Below are positions 41,100-50,512 of a stretch of 64,000 nucleotides of DNA, piece by piece. Positions within the stretch are counted from its first letter, which is position 1, and every line of letters begins with the position of its first letter. The stretch is from an uncultured bacterium (GTDB lineage: Bacteria > Planctomycetota > UBA1135 > GCA-002686595), in NCBI GenBank assembly GCA_938083085.1, contig CALLKX010000044.1, positions 19,572 through 83,571 of the forward strand. Direction: 5' to 3'. The position numbers and the translations under genes are program-made. The notes under the pieces were generated by a model. That model searched no databases. It saw only the letters and a list, made by a program, of their open reading frames with translations, and had not been told where the DNA came from.

Positions 41100-42013
41100 A
41101 GGCAACCACTCATACCGAGGTCTACCGCCGCTTCGAAGGGGAGCTCCGCGAGCGCCCCCTGCGCTCTGTGACCCTCGCGTGGTCAGGCATCCGCATCGGC
41201 TTCAAGAAGAAGCTCCCGATGCTCCTGCTGTTCCTCATCCCGGGGATCTGGACGATCGTCACGAGCTTCATGGTGCAGCTCAAGTTTGAGGCGGAGGCGG
41301 GGACCATCTCGGGCATGGCCGGCATGGAACCCTCGGCCCAGACCATGGCCATGGGCGCCCTGCTCTCGAACCAGATCGGTCAGGTCGAGACCCTGATCTT
41401 CCAGCTGCTCACGGGCATGCAGTTCTTCGTGGTGCTCAGCATGGGCTGGTACGGTTCGGGACTGATCGCCGAGGACCGCAAGCTGAGGGCGAACCTGCTC
41501 TACTTCGCGCGCCCCATTTCGCGCCTCACTTACATCGCAGGCAAGCTGATGACCGTCATGTTCTGGGGCAGCATGTCCGTGGTGATCCCGGTCACCATCG
41601 TTTGCTCGGTGGCGAGCCTCGCCTCCCCGGAGTGGTCCTTCCTCACCGACCGCTGGGATACGATCCTCAAGCTCGAGTTCTACGCCGTGCTCTGGGTGCT
41701 CTTCCACGGGATCCTCGTGCTGGCGATCTCCTCCGTCACGGACCGCCGCAATCGCGCCCTGGGCGGGCTGTTCATCTTCTACTTCCTCACGCAGGCCGGC
41801 GCCAACGCCATGGCGGCGCTGATGAGTGGTCAGGGCTGGCGGCTCCTCTCGATCCCCAACAACTTCATCCGGGTCTTCGACAGCCTCTTCGGGCAGTCCT
41901 CCCCTGGGATCGGCTGGCGCCTCGAGTCGTCCCTCTGGGTCCTCGGGCTGCTCACCCTCGCGAGCGCCGCGGTCCTTGCCCGACAGACCCGCAAGCTGGA
42001 GGTGGGCGCGTGA
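41096..42013 (+). CDS. ABC-2 type transporter permease
   Basis: 305 residues with about six hydrophobic helices, starting with LPMLLLFLIPGIWTIVTSFM after a 35-residue cytoplasmic N-terminus. The segment IAEDRKLRANLLYFARPISR followed by LTYIAGKL is the cytoplasmic loop typical of ABC-2 permeases. It pairs with the ATPase upstream. The last bases overlap the GTG start of the second ATPase (GTGA, 42010-42013). Confidence 0.87.
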   Translation: MKATTHTEVYRRFEGELRERPLRSVTLAWSGIRIGFKKKLPMLLLFLIPGIWTIVTSFMVQLKFEAEAGTISGMAGMEPSAQTMAMGALLSNQIGQVETLIFQLLTGMQFFVVLSMGWYGSGLIAEDRKLRANLLYFARPISRLTYIAGKLMTVMFWGSMSVVIPVTIVCSVASLASPEWSFLTDRWDTILKLEFYAVLWVLFHGILVLAISSVTDRRNRALGGLFIFYFLTQAGANAMAALMSGQGWRLLSIPNNFIRVFDSLFGQSSPGIGWRLESSLWVLGLLTLASAAVLARQTRKLEVGA

Positions 42014-42933
42014 CCGCCATCATCCAGGCCGAGAACCTCGGCCGCTGGTACGGGGAGGTCGTCGGGCTCGGCGACCTGTCGGTAGAGATCGAGCCCGGCA
42101 TCACGGGCCTGGTCGGCCCGAACGGGGCAGGCAAGTCGACCTTCATGAAGCTCATGGTCGGCGAACTCCGGCCGGCCCGCGGCCAGCTGACAGTGCTCGA
42201 TAAAGTCCCCTTCGGGAACCGGGCGCTCCATCGTCAGCTGGGTTTCTGCCCGCAGCAGGACGCCCTGTACGAGCACCAGACCGGCCGCCAGTTCGTCCGG
42301 GACCTCCTCCGCCTGGGGGGCTGGTCGCGCCGCGAGGCCGACGTCCTCGCCGTCCGCGCGATGGAGCGGGTCGGGCTCGAAGACGCCATGGACCGCAAGG
42401 TCAACGGCTACTCCAAGGGCATGCGGCAACGCACACGCTTGGCCCAGGCCATCGCCCACGGCCCGAAGCTCGTGATCGCGGATGAGCCGCTGACGGGCCT
42501 CGACCCGATCGCCCGCAGGCAGACCCTGGATCTTTTCCGGGGCCTCGCGGAGGACGGCTGCTCCGTCGTCCTCTCCAGCCATGTGCTGCACGAGGTGGAG
42601 AGCCTGACCGAGACCATTGTTCTCATCCACCGCGGCCGCCTGCTCGCACAGGGGAGCGTGCGCGACGTCCGGCGGCTCATCTCGCGCCACCCGAGCCGGG
42701 TGGAGCTGGTCGCCCGGGACCCGCGGCGGCTCGCCACCGCGCTCCTCCCCCTCGAACACATCCGCACCATCAAGCTCGGCGCCGACCCCGGCACCCTGAC
42801 GGTGGAGACCGACGACATCGCGGCCTTCCACAGCGCCTTCGCAGGCGTGGCGGCGTCGGCCGGCGCCGGCGTCTCAGGCTTCAAGAGCGACGACGCCAGC
42901 CTCGAGGCGGTCTTCGACTACCTGGTCGGCTGA
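42010..42933 (+). CDS. ABC transporter ATP-binding protein (second)
   Basis: 307 residues from a GTG at 42010. The frame is open upstream, but that stretch lies inside the permease gene and reads as Arg/Pro-rich nonsense; the GTGA overlap marks the true start. Walker A is GPNGAGKS (36-43), the signature is GYSKGMRQRTRLAQAI, and Walker B is VIADEPLTGLDPIAR. It resembles the NosF/CcmA-like ABC-2 group. It probably serves the permease at 42949. Confidence 0.9.
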   Translation: MTAIIQAENLGRWYGEVVGLGDLSVEIEPGITGLVGPNGAGKSTFMKLMVGELRPARGQLTVLDKVPFGNRALHRQLGFCPQQDALYEHQTGRQFVRDLLRLGGWSRREADVLAVRAMERVGLEDAMDRKVNGYSKGMRQRTRLAQAIAHGPKLVIADEPLTGLDPIARRQTLDLFRGLAEDGCSVVLSSHVLHEVESLTETIVLIHRGRLLAQGSVRDVRRLISRHPSRVELVARDPRRLATALLPLEHIRTIKLGADPGTLTVETDDIAAFHSAFAGVAASAGAGVSGFKSDDASLEAVFDYLVG

Positions 42934-42948
42934 GCCCCCCACTGATCC

Positions 42949-43734
42949 ATGAACCTCCTCACCGAGCTCCCCAGGGCGACCTGGCTGATCTTCCGGATGC
43001 ACCTGGCCTCGACCGCCGCCTCGCGCCGCGCGCTCGCGGGCATCCTGTTCGCCGCCATCCCCCCGCTCTTCGCGTTCTTGGCCATGACCATCGGCGGGAG
43101 CAACGAAGGCGGCGAGCGCGTGTTCATGTACCTCGGCGTCCTGGTCCTGCTCCAGGTGGTCGCGCCAGCGCTCGGCGTCTTCCTCGGCATCGGCGCCATT
43201 GCCGACGAGACCGAGGCCCGCACCATCACCTATCCGTTCACCCGCCCGATCCCCAGGGCCTCGGTGTTCCTTGGCCGCTGGATGGCGAGCCTGCTCGTCC
43301 TGACGGTCCTCCTCCTCGCCAGCGGAGCGGGCGTGGCGGCGATCACCATGGGAGCCGAGGGGGGCACCTCTCCGGAGGCAGCCACCGCCCTCATCGGCGC
43401 CACGCTGATCGCAGGGGTGCTCTACTCCCTCGGCGCCGCCGTGATCGGGGTGATCTTCAAGCGCGGTCAGGTGATCGCCCTCGGCTATGCGTTCGCGTTC
43501 GAGGTGATGCTGGCCAACATCCCCGGCTCCGCACAGAAGCTGAGCCTCCAGTACTACCTACGCTCCCTCTTCGCCGGAGGGGACAGCGCCGACTGGCGCT
43601 CCCTCGAGGTCTTCTCGAGGGCTGAATTCATAGAGTCGTCGGCCTCCGCCGAGCGCCTCCTGATCACAGCCGCGGTCCTCCTCGCCGTGGGCTGCATCAC
43701 CGTGACTCGCAAGCAGTTCGTGCTGTCCTCCTGA
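42949..43734 (+). CDS. ABC-2 type transporter permease (second)
   Basis: 261 residues with about six hydrophobic segments (GILFAAIPPLFAFLAM, YLGVLVLLQVVAPALGVFLG, VLLLASGAGVAAITMG). The cytoplasmic loop DETEARTITYPFTRPIPRAS parallels the loop of the first permease. It closes the four-gene operon 15 bases after the second ATPase, and a hairpin follows 16 bases after the stop. Substrate unknown. Confidence 0.86.
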   Translation: MNLLTELPRATWLIFRMHLASTAASRRALAGILFAAIPPLFAFLAMTIGGSNEGGERVFMYLGVLVLLQVVAPALGVFLGIGAIADETEARTITYPFTRPIPRASVFLGRWMASLLVLTVLLLASGAGVAAITMGAEGGTSPEAATALIGATLIAGVLYSLGAAVIGVIFKRGQVIALGYAFAFEVMLANIPGSAQKLSLQYYLRSLFAGGDSADWRSLEVFSRAEFIESSASAERLLITAAVLLAVGCITVTRKQFVLSS

Positions 43735-43749
43735 GTTCACGCCGACGCC

Positions 43750-43775
43750 CTCTCGGTGGGACACCCCACCGAGAG
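43750..43775 (+). terminator. stem-loop terminating the ABC operon
   Basis: A perfect 11-base inverted repeat (CTCTCGGTGGG / CCCACCGAGAG) with a 4-base loop lies 16 bases after the last permease stop. There is no T-run, but position and stability fit a terminator. Confidence 0.75.
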
Positions 43776-43966
43776 CTGGGGCTGGATGAACGGTGAATGA
43801 GGGGCGTGGGCGGCCCGAGGGCCCCCAGTGGCCTCTGAGGCGATTCTGCGGCCGTTGGCACGGTCCGTGCTTCCCTGGGAATGCCGCGCGACCTGCGCGC
43901 TCCACCCCCAGGCCTGTCCGCTGGATCTCGCCTGGGCCGCCGCCCCTTGAACACGGAGGTGTTCCC

Positions 43967-44419
43967 ATGCGACCCGCTCTCCTCGTCCCTAGCTGGCTCC
44001 GGCTCGCCCCGGCTCTGCTCTTGCTCGCCGCCCTCGGGACCAAGGCTGAGGCCCAACCGCTCACGGCCTATGGCGCCCGAGGCCTTCACCCCTCTCAGCA
44101 GTGCGCGACCGCTTCATCCTTTGGCGTGCACTACGGCACCTCGAGGAGCTACCGGCGAGGGCGGTACGAGACCCGCTGCGAGCAGGTCTGGGTCCCCGGC
44201 CGACAGGAGCGAGTCTGGATCGAGCCCCGCTACGAGTGGCGCCATGATCCCTGTGGCCGTCGCTATCGCGTCCTCGTCTGCGCCGGCCACCACAGCCTCC
44301 GCCACATCCCCGGTCACTACGACTCGCGCACGGTTCGAGTCTGGGTGCCTGCCCGTCGGATCGAGATCCGGACGCCCAGGCACCGCGTGACCCACGTCGG
44401 GAACCGGTACCGGCGGTGA
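43967..44419 (+). CDS. small secreted Arg/Tyr-rich protein
   Basis: 150 residues from the ATG at 43967, backed by a strong ribosome site (GGAGGT 7 bases upstream) and a signal peptide (LRLAPALLLLAALGTKAEAQ). The mature part repeats the pattern V-W-V/I-P with Arg and Tyr: CEQVWVPGRQERVWIEPRYE and later VRVWVPARRIEIR. Such proteins are frequent in Planctomycetota; function unknown, possibly envelope-associated. It has strong hairpins before and after, so it is probably a single-gene unit. Confidence 0.8.
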   Translation: MRPALLVPSWLRLAPALLLLAALGTKAEAQPLTAYGARGLHPSQQCATASSFGVHYGTSRSYRRGRYETRCEQVWVPGRQERVWIEPRYEWRHDPCGRRYRVLVCAGHHSLRHIPGHYDSRTVRVWVPARRIEIRTPRHRVTHVGNRYRR

Positions 44420-44459
44420 TCCCCCACCGGTGAGGGAAGTTGGATGGGCCCTCCTGGTG

Positions 44460-44490
44460 GAGCCCCCGGGGCACGGTGCCCCGGGGGCTC
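44460..44490. terminator. stem-loop between convergent genes
   Basis: A perfect 14-base inverted repeat with a 3-base loop is followed on the plus strand by CTTTCGTT. It lies 40 bases after the small secreted gene and 48 bases before the end of the minus-strand glycosyltransferase gene, so it may serve both. Confidence 0.85.
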
Positions 44491-44537
44491 CTTTCGTTCG
44501 CCGCGCGACGGCCACAGGCGGCCTCAGGGGCGCTACC

Positions 44538-46184
44538 TCAGGGCCGCTGCACCCAGAGCACGGAGCCTGGACGTTCGCCTGGACCGAGCGCCTCCACCCG
44601 CGTCCCCGCCTTCTGCGGCGGAGGAAACGCCGCCGCGGCGCACAGGCCAGCGTCGAGAAAAGTCGGGTCATGGCGCAGGAAGAACTCAGGCGGGACCGCC
44701 TTGTCGTGGCCCGGCGAGCGCAGCACCTTGTGCGGAGGACGCAGCGCGACCTCACGCGTGACCAGCCCGTTCCTGTCGTGGATGAAGAGGTTGGAGTGGT
44801 ACCCGATCGCACCGACGGCCCCGTACACCAGGGACGAGCCCGGCGGCGCATGCTGCGCGAGCGCGCGGCCGACCTCGGCCCAGTAGCCCGCGCGGTCCGA
44901 CATGTTGCGCCACTGCTCGACCTCCGAGGCAGAAGGCCTGACCCCCATCAGCGTCTGGTTGTGCCGGAAGTGGAAGGCCAGGCGCGCGGTCTCGGGGACC
45001 GCGTGGACGTCGAAGGCCGCCGACACGGACAGCGCCGCTGCGCCTACGCCAGCGAGGAGGGTCACCGCGCGGGAGCGCCGCTCAAGGCAGGCGAGCGCAC
45101 CGGCGGTTCCGAGCACCGCGAAGGGGATGACGGGCACCAGGAACCGGGCGAAGCACATGAAGTCTCCGCCGGATGAGATCGCGTAGGCGGTGCCTCCGAT
45201 GACCATCGCGGCTACCCCGCTCGCCTCGGCCGCGCCGAGGCGGCGACGGCTGCACCAGGCGCCGGCGAGGGCCCCGACGGTCAGCAGTCCGAGCCCGGGC
45301 ATGGAGAGCCACGCGGAGACCACGTAGTCCAGGCCCCGCTCGGCGGCTGCGCCGGTGAGGCCCAGCTTCACTCGCGCGGTGTTGGGAACCCAGTCCCCAT
45401 AGACCGAATAGCGCCACGCCATGTGCCCGAAGAACACCAGCGCGCCCGAGCCCGCAGCGGCGAGCGCCGGCCGCCACTGGCGCTCGTCCCTGCGAACGAG
45501 CCCTGCGATGATCGGGGGAGTGAGGATGAGGGCGACGAGGAGCGCCGCGTCGGCCCGCATCAAGGTCAGGCCCGCCGTGATCAGGCCCAGCAGGAGCGCA
45601 CGGCGCCGCCAGTTCCCCGCGGGCGCACCATGCGCCACGAGGAAGAGCGCCACCGCCAGGGCCGCGGTGGGCATGGTGGCCATGCCCCCCGTGGACCAGA
45701 CGGCGAGCGGCGGCGCGGTGCCAAGCAGCAGCGCCGACGCGAGCACGGCGGCCGGCGCGTCGGCGTAGCGCCTCGCGATGGCCCGCACCAGCGCCGAGAC
45801 CATCAGCAGCCCGGCGAGCACGGACAGGACCCGGCTCAAGATCTCAGGGCCCACGCCGAGCTTCATGCCCAGGGCCATGAGCCCGGCCCAGAGGAACTCG
45901 CTGTAGCCCTCCACTGGCGCCTCCAGCTGGGGCGGGTTGTAGACCAAGCCGAGCCCTTCCGCGAGGTTCCGCGAGTAGCGGAACGTGATGAAGGCGTCGT
46001 CGCAGAGGAAGTCAAAGCGGTGGACAAGGAGCCCGAAGGGCACCAGCGCCAACGCGAGCGCGAACCACAGCAGCCCCCGCGGCGCCGCCGCTCCCGGACC
46101 CGGGCTCGGCGCGCCCAAGGCCGCCGGCTCCCGTGCCGACTCCCGGGCCGGCTCCCGGGCCGGCTCATGGCTCGAGGACCCCAT
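44538..46184 (-). CDS. GT-C type membrane glycosyltransferase
   Basis: 548 residues with about ten hydrophobic helices. After the first helix comes CDDAFITFRYSRNLAEGLGL followed by VYNPP, the DD-containing first loop typical of GT-C enzymes using polyprenyl-phosphate sugars. A soluble C-terminal part of about 120 residues follows. It would transfer a sugar outside the cytoplasmic membrane; donor and acceptor are unknown. The N-terminus carries a four-unit EPAR repeat. The start lies 6 bases after the stop of the BNR-type gene, so they are probably co-transcribed. Confidence 0.84.
   Translation of the reverse strand: MGSSSHEPAREPARESAREPAALGAPSPGPGAAAPRGLLWFALALALVPFGLLVHRFDFLCDDAFITFRYSRNLAEGLGLVYNPPQLEAPVEGYSEFLWAGLMALGMKLGVGPEILSRVLSVLAGLLMVSALVRAIARRYADAPAAVLASALLLGTAPPLAVWSTGGMATMPTAALAVALFLVAHGAPAGNWRRRALLLGLITAGLTLMRADAALLVALILTPPIIAGLVRRDERQWRPALAAAGSGALVFFGHMAWRYSVYGDWVPNTARVKLGLTGAAAERGLDYVVSAWLSMPGLGLLTVGALAGAWCSRRRLGAAEASGVAAMVIGGTAYAISSGGDFMCFARFLVPVIPFAVLGTAGALACLERRSRAVTLLAGVGAAALSVSAAFDVHAVPETARLAFHFRHNQTLMGVRPSASEVEQWRNMSDRAGYWAEVGRALAQHAPPGSSLVYGAVGAIGYHSNLFIHDRNGLVTREVALRPPHKVLRSPGHDKAVPPEFFLRHDPTFLDAGLCAAAAFPPPQKAGTRVEALGPGERPGSVLWVQRP
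46119..46166. repeat. 12-base tandem repeat encoding an EPAR motif
   Basis: Four 12-base units, two of them identical, encode EPAR EPAR ESAR EPAA at the cytoplasmic N-terminus of the glycosyltransferase. The frame-keeping period suggests slippage expansion. Confidence 0.85.
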
Positions 46185-46190
46185 CGCGGC

Positions 46191-47345
46191 TCAGCCGACC
46201 TCCACGCTGTAGATCGCAGGCAGGCCGCTGGCGATGCGCGCCCAGCTCTCGCCCTCGTCGCGGGAGGCCCAGACCTCGCCGGACGAGGTGCCGAGATAGA
46301 GGCCGAGGGGATCGCACCCGTCGACCGCGAGCGCCTGCCGCTTCACCGTCCACCACGCGCCCTCCTCCGCGAGCCCCGCGCCCTGCCGCTCCCAGGTCTC
46401 GCCGGCGTCCTGCGTACGGTAGAGCGCCGGCCGGCCGCCCAGGGGCAGGCGGCTGCCGCCGCTCTCCCCACCGAGCGGGACGACCCAGCACGTGTCGGGA
46501 TCGTGGGGGTGGACCGCCACGGGGAACCCCGCGTCGTGGAACTCGCCGTCCTCATCCCGCGGTCCGGTGCGGACCCAAACACCCTCCTCCCGATCCATGC
46601 GGTGGAGGCCGTGGTGGCCCTGCATCCAAAGTCGGTCGGGGTTCGTCGTCGCGGGGACCACGAGCTGAGGCGTCACCGCCGCGTCATGGTCCAGTCCGCC
46701 CTCCAGGCGCTCCCAGCTCTCTCCGCCGTCCTGGGTCGCGAGCACTCCGCCGCTCGACATGGCGAGGGTCATGCGGGATGAGGAGCGCGGGTCCACGTAC
46801 ACAGAGTGCAGCTTCGGCCCGTCGGGGGTCCGGTCTGACTCGAGGTCGGTCCACTCCTCGAAGCGCGGGTGCCCGTGCAGCCCCTCCACCGGGGACCAGG
46901 AGCGGCCGCCATCGTCCGAGCGGAACAGCCCCTGGGGGCACGTGCCCGCGAACCATGTGTCACGATCACGGCGGTGACCCGGCGAGAGCCAGAAGACCTG
47001 GTGGACCTCTCGCTCGAAGCGCGCACCCGGAGCCGCGGGCCCGAAGCGAGGCGGCCCGTCTGCGGCGGTCCAGGTCGCGCCCGCGTCCTCGGACCTCATC
47101 ACGGTCGGGGTCTCACCTGGGCCGCGGACCGCTGCGAGCAGCACATCCCGCTGGAAGGGGTCCCGTACGAGGTGAAAGCAAGTCCGCCCCAGGATGGCCG
47201 GCCGCGGCGCCTCGAAGTCCCGGCCGGTCCCGTCGCCGTCCATCACGAAGGCCCCCTTGCGGGTCCCAAGGAGGATCCGGAAGGGACCGCGCTGCGCACG
47301 CGGGACGCGGAGCTTGTGCTTCGGCTGGACCTGGGAGTCAGGCAT
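46191..47345 (-). CDS. BNR / sortilin-type beta-propeller protein
   Basis: 384 residues from the ATG at 47345; a longer frame overlaps the aminotransferase gene. Repeated Asp-box elements are visible: SEDAGATWTAADG, SDDGGRSWSPVEG, TQDGGESWERLEG, TQDAGETWERQG and SRDEGESWARIAS, as in sialidase or sortilin propellers. It opens with RILLGTRKGAFVMDGDGTG, common in exo-alpha-sialidase-annotated proteins, but no sialidase catalytic set is evident and there is no signal peptide. It is probably a structural or binding propeller. It sits between an aminotransferase (10-base gap) and a glycosyltransferase (6-base gap). Confidence 0.8.
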   Translation of the reverse strand: MPDSQVQPKHKLRVPRAQRGPFRILLGTRKGAFVMDGDGTGRDFEAPRPAILGRTCFHLVRDPFQRDVLLAAVRGPGETPTVMRSEDAGATWTAADGPPRFGPAAPGARFEREVHQVFWLSPGHRRDRDTWFAGTCPQGLFRSDDGGRSWSPVEGLHGHPRFEEWTDLESDRTPDGPKLHSVYVDPRSSSRMTLAMSSGGVLATQDGGESWERLEGGLDHDAAVTPQLVVPATTNPDRLWMQGHHGLHRMDREEGVWVRTGPRDEDGEFHDAGFPVAVHPHDPDTCWVVPLGGESGGSRLPLGGRPALYRTQDAGETWERQGAGLAEEGAWWTVKRQALAVDGCDPLGLYLGTSSGEVWASRDEGESWARIASGLPAIYSVEVG

Positions 47346-47355
47346 CGCCGAGAGT

Positions 47356-48522
47356 CTACGCCCTGGAGGCCCCCCAGGTGCGGAGCCGGCGGCAAGCCTC
47401 ATCGAGGGCCTCCTGCTCCTTGGCGTAGCAGAACCTCACGAGCCCCTCACCGGTCTCCCCTGCCGTCCCGGAGAAGAAAGCGGTGCCAGGCACCGCAGCC
47501 ACCCCAGCCTCCTCCACGAGGCGCATGGCAGCCGCCTTGGCCGTGGGCTCCCCCATCCCGGAGACGTCCGCGAGGATGTAGTAGGCGCCCTCGGGCACGA
47601 TCGGGGTCAATCCGATCTCCCGGAGCGTGTCCACGAGCAGGGCCCGCTTGCTGTCGTAGTCGGCCCTCATCTGCTCGAAGAACGCGTCGTCGAGGTCGAA
47701 GCCGGCCGCCACCCCGTGCTGCAGCGGGGTCGGCGCGCAGATGTAGAAGAGGTCGTGGACGAGCTTGAGCTTCTCCGCCATCGCCGCTGGCGCGACCACG
47801 TACCCGAGCCGCCAGCCCGTGATGCTGAAGGTCTTGGAGAGCCCCAGGATCGTCACCGTGCGGCGCGCCATGGCGTCGGAGATCGAGGCGGGCGAGAGGT
47901 GCTCGCGGCCGTCGTAGGTGATCGACTCGTAGATCTCGTCGGTGATCACGATCAGGTCATGCTCCTCCGCCACCCGGGCCGCCCGCTCCAGCTCGACGCG
48001 GGTGAGCATCCGGCCTGAGGGGTTGGAGGGCGTGCAGAGCACCAGCCCGCGAGTCCGCGGCGTGATGGCCGCCTGCAACAGCTCCTCCGTCAGCTCGAAC
48101 GCTGGGGCGCGGAGCCCGACGAAGGCCGGGACAACCCCCGCGACCTTGGCCGCGCCCACGTGGTAGCCGTAGTAAGGCTCGGGGATCAGCAGCTCATCGC
48201 CGGGGTCGAAGAGCCCGTGGAGCACGCAGGTGAACGCCGCTGCAGACCCCGCGGTCACCACGATGTCGGTCTCGGGGTCGGCCTCGATGCCGTTCACTCG
48301 CGCGAGCTTGGCGGCGATCTTGCGCCGCAGCCCCGCGTCCCCTTCGCAGTAGGTGTAGGTGCTCTTGCGGTCCCGGATGGCCTGGACCGCCGCGTCCGCC
48401 ACCGGAGCGGGGGTCGGCAGGTCACAGATCCCCTGCCCGAGGTTGATCGCACCCGCCGCGTCCGCCGCGCGGGTCATCGCGCGGATCTCGGACTGGGCGA
48501 GGCCCTGGAGACGTTGACTCAT
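47356..48522 (-). CDS. PLP-dependent aminotransferase, class I/II
   Basis: 388 residues, family length. The PLP lysine is Lys230 in LGLSKTFSITGWRLGY; Asn167 in TPSNPSG and Asp195 in VITDEIYE complete the cofactor site. The C-terminal Arg that binds the substrate carboxylate is in GEGLVRFCYAKE. It belongs to the aspartate-aminotransferase fold type I, subgroup I-gamma-like; the amino donor cannot be assigned. First gene before the BNR and glycosyltransferase genes, 43 bases after the htpG stop. Confidence 0.9.
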   Translation of the reverse strand: MSQRLQGLAQSEIRAMTRAADAAGAINLGQGICDLPTPAPVADAAVQAIRDRKSTYTYCEGDAGLRRKIAAKLARVNGIEADPETDIVVTAGSAAAFTCVLHGLFDPGDELLIPEPYYGYHVGAAKVAGVVPAFVGLRAPAFELTEELLQAAITPRTRGLVLCTPSNPSGRMLTRVELERAARVAEEHDLIVITDEIYESITYDGREHLSPASISDAMARRTVTILGLSKTFSITGWRLGYVVAPAAMAEKLKLVHDLFYICAPTPLQHGVAAGFDLDDAFFEQMRADYDSKRALLVDTLREIGLTPIVPEGAYYILADVSGMGEPTAKAAAMRLVEEAGVAAVPGTAFFSGTAGETGEGLVRFCYAKEQEALDEACRRLRTWGASRA

Positions 48523-48565
48523 GGTCGGACCATAGCAGCCTGGCTCCAGGGCCTCGCCCGCCGGC

Positions 48566-50512
48566 TCAGCCCTTCACCGAATTCAAGAGCAGGTCGGTGA
48601 CCAGCTGACCGAAGCGCTTGGGGTCCTTCGGTGAGCCGCCCTCGGCCAGCAGCGCCTGACCGTGCAGCACCTCGGCCGCCTCAGCGATCCTCGGGGACTT
48701 CTGGTCGACGCCGTAGAGCTTGGTGAGGCTCTTCACGAGGTCATGGTCGGGATTCAACTCGAGCACCCGCTTCTGCGGCGGCACCTCCTGACCCGAGCGC
48801 TTGAGCATGCGCTCCATGTGCCCGGAGATCCCTCCCTCGGCGGCCACGAGGACCGCCGGACTGTCCTTGAGGCGGGAGGTGAAGCGGACCTCCTCGATGT
48901 CCTCCTCCAGCGGGTCCTTCAGGGCGCCGAGCAGCCCCTCGTGCTCCTTCTGGAGCTCCTCGCGCTTCTCCCGGGCGTCGTCGTCCTCGGTCGAATCCGC
49001 GCGGTCGAGCGGGATGATCTTCTTCCCGTCGAACTCCGTCAGGCGCTGCAGCATCCACTCGTCGACGGGGTCGATGAGGTAGATCACCTCCTCTCCCCGC
49101 GCCAGCACGGCATCGAGCAACGGCGAGGCCTCGACCGTGATGCGGTCCGCGCCGGTGAGGACGTGAATCGTCTCCTGGCCCTCGGCCATGCGTCCCACGT
49201 ACTCCTCGAGCGTGGTGGGCGCCTCGCCGTTGGAGGAGGCGAACAGGCACACGCCCGCGATGCGACCGTCCGAGTCATCACCGGACCAGATGCCCTCCTT
49301 GATGACCTGGCCGAAGCCCTCCCAGAAGCCCGAGTAGGCCTCGCGGTCCTTGCCCAGGAGCGAGCCGAGCTCGTCGATCACCTTCTTGACGAGGCGCTTG
49401 CGGATCTGCCCAAGGCGCGGGTCGTCCTGGAGCGTCTCGCGTGAGACGTTCAGGGGCAGGTCCGAGCACTCCACGACGCCGCGCACGAAGCGTAGCCACG
49501 AGGGCAGCAGCTCGGTGCACTCGCGCTGGATCAGCACGCGGCGAACGTAGAGGCTGACGTTCGACTCCCGGTTCGAGGGGTCGAACTGGTCGAAGGGCGG
49601 CTGCTTGGGCAGGTACAGGAGCGCCGTATATTCCAGCGAGCCCTCGGCGCTGAAGTGGAGGTTGCCGAAGGGCTCGTTCCAGTCGTGGGTCAGGTGCCGA
49701 TAGAACTCCGCGTGCTCCTCGTCCGTGATCTCCGACTTCGGACGGGACCAGAGCGGCTTCTGCGAGTTCAGGGTCTCCAACTTGGTCTCGGTGACCGTCT
49801 CGCCCTCGACGGGCTTGCCCTCGTCGTCGAGCTTCGGCTCGTTCCGCTCGATCTCCATCTGGATCGGGTACTCGACGAAGTCGCTGTACTTCCGGACGAC
49901 CTCGCGCAGCGTGAACTCCTCGAGGAACTTGCGCGGCCCGTCTCCATCCTCACCCTCGGAGGCCTCGCGCAGATGCAGCGAGACCACGGTCCCGCGGGCG
50001 AGCCCCTCGACGGGCTCGATCTCATAGGAACCATCTCCCTTGGAGCTCCAGCGCCAGCCCTCGTCACTCCCCGCGCGGCGCGTCTCGACGACCACCTCTT
50101 CAGCGACCATGAAGGCGCTGTAGAAGCCGACGCCGAATTGACCGATCAGGTCAGGACGCTCGTCTCCCTTGCCATCATCGGCGCTCGCCTCAAGGAAGCG
50201 TCGCGTGCCGGAGCTCGCGATGGTGCCGAGGTTCTTCGTCAGCTCCTCGCGGTCCATCCCGATGCCGTTGTCCGCCACGCGCAACACGTGCGTCGTTGCG
50301 TCGACCTCGAGGGCCACGCCGAGGGTCTCACCCTCCTCGACGAGCGAGGCGTCGGTCAGGGACTCGAAGCGGAGCTTGTCGAGCGCGTCGCTGGCGTTCG
50401 AGATGAGCTCGCGGAGGAAGATCTCCCGGTTGGTGTAGAGGGAGTGGATGACGAGGGAGAGGACCTGCTGGACCTCCGCCTCGAAGCTGTGCTTTTCTGT
50501 CTGAGCAGTCAT
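48566..50512 (-). CDS. htpG: Hsp90-family chaperone
   Basis: 648 residues from the ATG at 50512, which follows AGGAG at a reasonable distance; an earlier start would add 12 residues without support. The GHKL ATPase N-terminus is clear: REIFLRELISNASDALDKLR, DNGIGMDREEL and GQFGVGFYSAFM. The middle domain has LYVRRVLIQRE and SDLPLNVSRETLQ. It is an ATP-dependent folding chaperone in the cytoplasm. I see no CIRCE element in the upstream 234 bases. Confidence 0.95.
   Translation of the reverse strand: MTAQTEKHSFEAEVQQVLSLVIHSLYTNREIFLRELISNASDALDKLRFESLTDASLVEEGETLGVALEVDATTHVLRVADNGIGMDREELTKNLGTIASSGTRRFLEASADDGKGDERPDLIGQFGVGFYSAFMVAEEVVVETRRAGSDEGWRWSSKGDGSYEIEPVEGLARGTVVSLHLREASEGEDGDGPRKFLEEFTLREVVRKYSDFVEYPIQMEIERNEPKLDDEGKPVEGETVTETKLETLNSQKPLWSRPKSEITDEEHAEFYRHLTHDWNEPFGNLHFSAEGSLEYTALLYLPKQPPFDQFDPSNRESNVSLYVRRVLIQRECTELLPSWLRFVRGVVECSDLPLNVSRETLQDDPRLGQIRKRLVKKVIDELGSLLGKDREAYSGFWEGFGQVIKEGIWSGDDSDGRIAGVCLFASSNGEAPTTLEEYVGRMAEGQETIHVLTGADRITVEASPLLDAVLARGEEVIYLIDPVDEWMLQRLTEFDGKKIIPLDRADSTEDDDAREKREELQKEHEGLLGALKDPLEEDIEEVRFTSRLKDSPAVLVAAEGGISGHMERMLKRSGQEVPPQKRVLELNPDHDLVKSLTKLYGVDQKSPRIAEAAEVLHGQALLAEGGSPKDPKRFGQLVTDLLLNSVKG

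Noticed and set aside
41602..42009. Upstream extension of the second ABC ATPase
   Set aside because: It overlaps the permease gene in another frame and reads as Arg/Pro-rich nonsense; the GTG overlapping the permease stop is the better start.
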